Below are positions 62,063-64,000 of a stretch of DNA of 64,000 nt, piece by piece (within the stretch, counting starts at the first letter, position 1; the number at the start of each line of letters is the position of its first letter). This DNA is from Aliidongia dinghuensis. GTDB taxonomy: Bacteria; Pseudomonadota; Alphaproteobacteria; ATCC43930; CGMCC-115725. Position numbers and translations under genes: made by a program. The notes beneath the pieces were generated by a model. The model had not been told where the DNA came from. It did no database searches and was given only the letters and a program-made list of their open reading frames with translations. The DNA lies in the NCBI RefSeq assembly GCF_014643535.1, contig NZ_BMJQ01000012.1, positions 202,665-266,664 of the forward strand, given 5' to 3'.

Positions 62063-62098
62063 ACCCCCGGCGCGCTGAACCCCCAGCAAGCTGAACCC
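62055..62098. repeat. 16-bp minisatellite at the msrQ stop codon
   Basis: Unit CGCGCTGAACCCCCGG at 62055-62070, then a near copy at 62071-62086 (one change) and a shorter third at 62087-62098. The msrQ stop TGA lies in the first unit and is duplicated in the others. It is a likely slippage-derived expansion. Confidence 0.75.
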
Positions 62099-62319
62099 TG
62101 CCCGCAAAACGCGCATTTCTGGGGCAAATTTGCGACCTCTCTCCATGGCTGGATCGTGCCGGATGGGAACGAAACCCTTGGTTCTGGCGTAAATTTCGAC
62201 ATCGCTCGCCGACCGGGGACAGCTTCCGGGCGGCGGTCGATGCGGAATAGTCCACGCGAGCGGGGCGTTATCGGAATAGTCCAGGCGCCCTCGCGTCATC
62301 TCGTCAGGAGTAGGGTTAA

Positions 62320-64000
62320 ATGCCCAATCATCGCCGAACCGTCCGCAGCAGGTCCCTGCTTGCGGTGGCGTTGGTGGCCCTCTCGGCCTTCGGCTTCGGT
62401 TCGACCGCCGGTGCGTTCGCGCAAGATGCCCCACCGGACAGCGGCCCGGCCCAGGACCCACCGTCGCGCGTCGGCTATATCTCGCTCATCGAGGGCACGG
62501 TCTCGATGCACCCGAGTGCCAACGATCCCTGGGCACCCGCCTCGCTCAACTATCCGATGGTCCCCGGCGCCTCGCTGTGGACCGAGCCGGGCTCCAAGGC
62601 CGAGATCCAGATCGGCGCCGCGCGCGTCGATCTCGACGGCGGCACCGAGGTCGACATCGTCGCGGTCGACGATCAGAACGTCGACATCAGCGTGCCGCAG
62701 GGCCGCGCCGACGTGCATCTGCATGGCAGGCAGCCGAACGAGACCTATGAGGTGACGGCGCCGCGCGGCACAGTGGCGCTCAACGTTGACGGGACTTACC
62801 GCATCATCGCCGGCGACGATCAGAACCCGACAATGATCGGCGCGCTTTACGGCAACGCCCAGCTGCTCGAGCCGAACGGCACCGTGCCGGTCGAGACGAA
62901 CAACGAGCTGGTCGTGAGCTCCGGCGATCCGCTGCAATACACGCAGCAGCCGATCCAGGACGACGGGTTCGATCATTGGGTCGCCGACCGCATGCACTGG
63001 TTCGAGCGGCCGGTCGCCCATCGCTATGTCTCGCCGCAGGTGGTCGGCGCCGACAATCTCGACCAGTACGGCACCTGGCAACAGACGCCGCAATATGGCG
63101 CGGTCTGGACGCCGTCCGCCGTCCAGGCGGACTGGGCGCCCTATCGCGAGGGCCATTGGTCCTGGGTCGCCCCCTGGGGCTGGACCTGGGTCGACGCCGA
63201 GCCCTGGGGCTTCGCGCCATTCCACTATGGCCGCTGGGCCGAGTACGAAAACCACTGGTGCTGGGTCCCGGGCGAGGTCGTGGAGCGCCCGGTCTATGCG
63301 CCGGCCATGGTCGCCTTCGTCGGTGGCGACCCGGGGCCGGGGATCGGCGTCGGCGTTGCAGTCGGTATTGGCGTCGGCGTCGGCATTGGTGCCGCCATCG
63401 GCTGGATCCCGCTCGGGCCGCACGAGGTCTATGAGCCCTGGTACCACCACAGCGACAATTATATCCGCAACGTCAACATCACGAACGTCTCGCGGACCGA
63501 GATCAACAACATCACGGTCAACAAGACCGTGAACAACATCAATAACGTGAACAATGTCACGAACGTCACCAACGTAACCTACGTCAATCAGCACGCGGTC
63601 ACGGCGGTGAACCACGACACCTTCGTCAACGCCCAACCGGTGCGTCAGGCGGCCCTGCCGCAGGCGCAGGCGGCGAAATTCACCCGGCCGATCGTCGCGA
63701 CCGCAGCAGCCCCTGCAGCGGCCCCTGGCCGTCCCGGCGGCGCGCCTCAGGGTGGTGCCCCGGCGGGCGGCGGCCTGCCGCAGCCGACCGTCGCAAGCCG
63801 CGTCGGCGCGCAGGCGGCGGCCCATCCGGTGCAGGCACCGCCGCAGGCGAAGCTGCAGATGCCGGTGACGCGCCCGAACGCAGAGGGCCATCTGGTGCCG
63901 ACCGCCGTGCCGGCACCGGCCGCGGCCCGGCCGGGTCCCTCCCCGGCGCAGAACGGCGCGCCGCAGACCCACGGCCCGACGCCGGCCGTGGGGCAGCCCC
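62320..64000 (+). CDS. Secreted DUF6600/FecR-like W-rich protein (cut by window end)
   Basis: The frame is open for 560 residues and runs off the right edge. A Sec signal lies at residues about 1-34 (ending 'GAFA-QD'). A FecR-type beta domain follows (about 45-190; 'IEGTVSMHPS', 'SLWTEPGSKAEIQIG', 'VTAPRGTVALNVDGTYRI' by position). Then a Trp-rich block (about 255-320) with 'GHWSWVAPWGWTWVDAEPWG' and 'HWCWVPGEV'; a Gly/Val/Ile stretch (about 339-355); an Asn/Thr/Val-rich repeat (about 385-425, 'NNINNVNNVTNVTNVT'); and a Pro/Ala/Gln-rich tail. DUF6600 proteins are exported and of unknown function, probably at the cell surface. AGGAG precedes the ATG by 9 bases. Confidence 0.8.
   Translation, partial: MPNHRRTVRSRSLLAVALVALSAFGFGSTAGAFAQDAPPDSGPAQDPPSRVGYISLIEGTVSMHPSANDPWAPASLNYPMVPGASLWTEPGSKAEIQIGAARVDLDGGTEVDIVAVDDQNVDISVPQGRADVHLHGRQPNETYEVTAPRGTVALNVDGTYRIIAGDDQNPTMIGALYGNAQLLEPNGTVPVETNNELVVSSGDPLQYTQQPIQDDGFDHWVADRMHWFERPVAHRYVSPQVVGADNLDQYGTWQQTPQYGAVWTPSAVQADWAPYREGHWSWVAPWGWTWVDAEPWGFAPFHYGRWAEYENHWCWVPGEVVERPVYAPAMVAFVGGDPGPGIGVGVAVGIGVGVGIGAAIGWIPLGPHEVYEPWYHHSDNYIRNVNITNVSRTEINNITVNKTVNNINNVNNVTNVTNVTYVNQHAVTAVNHDTFVNAQPVRQAALPQAQAAKFTRPIVATAAAPAAAPGRPGGAPQGGAPAGGGLPQPTVASRVGAQAAAHPVQAPPQAKLQMPVTRPNAEGHLVPTAVPAPAAARPGPSPAQNGAPQTHGPTPAVGQP

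Overview
The window is about 64 kb of high-GC bacterial chromosome. It carries dense, short-gapped operons and Gram-negative envelope genes (lptC-lptA-lptB, opgG-opgH). The run lptC-lptA-lptB-rpoN-hpf-ptsN, a DUF1150 gene and a ferric-reductase-like MsrQ gene are arranged as in Alphaproteobacteria. Together with the GC content, the ots/GH15 block and the CioAB-type oxidase, this suggests a Rhodospirillales-like alphaproteobacterium. That placement is inferred from gene content only. I see no insertion sequence, prophage or CRISPR array. The window cuts a gene at each end: a GDSL hydrolase on the left and a secreted W-rich protein on the right.

Layout, left to right. 0-3.5 kb: GDSL hydrolase end, crcB fluoride channel, a chemoreceptor, and an unknown protein behind a Fur-like box. 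3.5-9.9 kb: a minus-strand operon of an IclR regulator, a two-subunit ThDP dehydrogenase E1, an acetolactate-synthase-like ThDP enzyme and an SDR, facing a divergent unknown protein made of two repeated halves. 9.9-11.9 kb: arsenic operon arsR-arsI-aqpS-arsC with no active efflux pump. 11.8-16.3 kb: dodecin, a single-domain response regulator and a large hybrid kinase. 16.5-23.7 kb: periplasmic glucan operon opgG-opgH-opgG2 plus a CocE/NonD hydrolase. 23.9-28 kb: otsB-GH15-otsA trehalose block. 28-33.6 kb: an S53 protease, then glpR-like, glpK, glpF and mgsA for glycerol. 33.7-40.3 kb: a DUF3311/sodium-solute symporter pair, a lipoprotein, an MFS carrier, MaoC, DUF445, a secreted small protein and an HD-domain protein. 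40.5-43.7 kb: CioAB-type bd oxidase and a solute-binding protein. 43.7-50.6 kb: LysR/MFS pair, pcp, enoyl-CoA hydratase, cysH, ogt and rhlE. 50.9-54.6 kb: tRNA-Arg(ACG), gpt, an inverted repeat pair, an rRNA methyltransferase and an orphan histidine kinase. 54.8-60.3 kb: LPS transport, sigma-54, ribosome hibernation and PTS-Ntr genes. 60.4-64 kb: DUF1150, Hsp20, msrQ and the truncated secreted protein.

Several blocks look like coherent pathways. The glycerol block could take up glycerol, phosphorylate it and, through mgsA, divert triose phosphate to methylglyoxal. The ars block could reduce arsenate, let arsenite leave through a channel and cleave organoarsenicals. The opg and ots blocks both serve osmotic adaptation, with periplasmic glucans and cytoplasmic trehalose, and are transcribed divergently from one shared 291-bp region. 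The most novel-looking parts are the ThDP cluster with its duplicated divergent partner, the Fur-box gene at 3.0 kb, and the secreted protein at the right edge. Start codons were chosen from ribosome binding sites, overlaps and family lengths. Functions rest on recognised motifs, without database searches.
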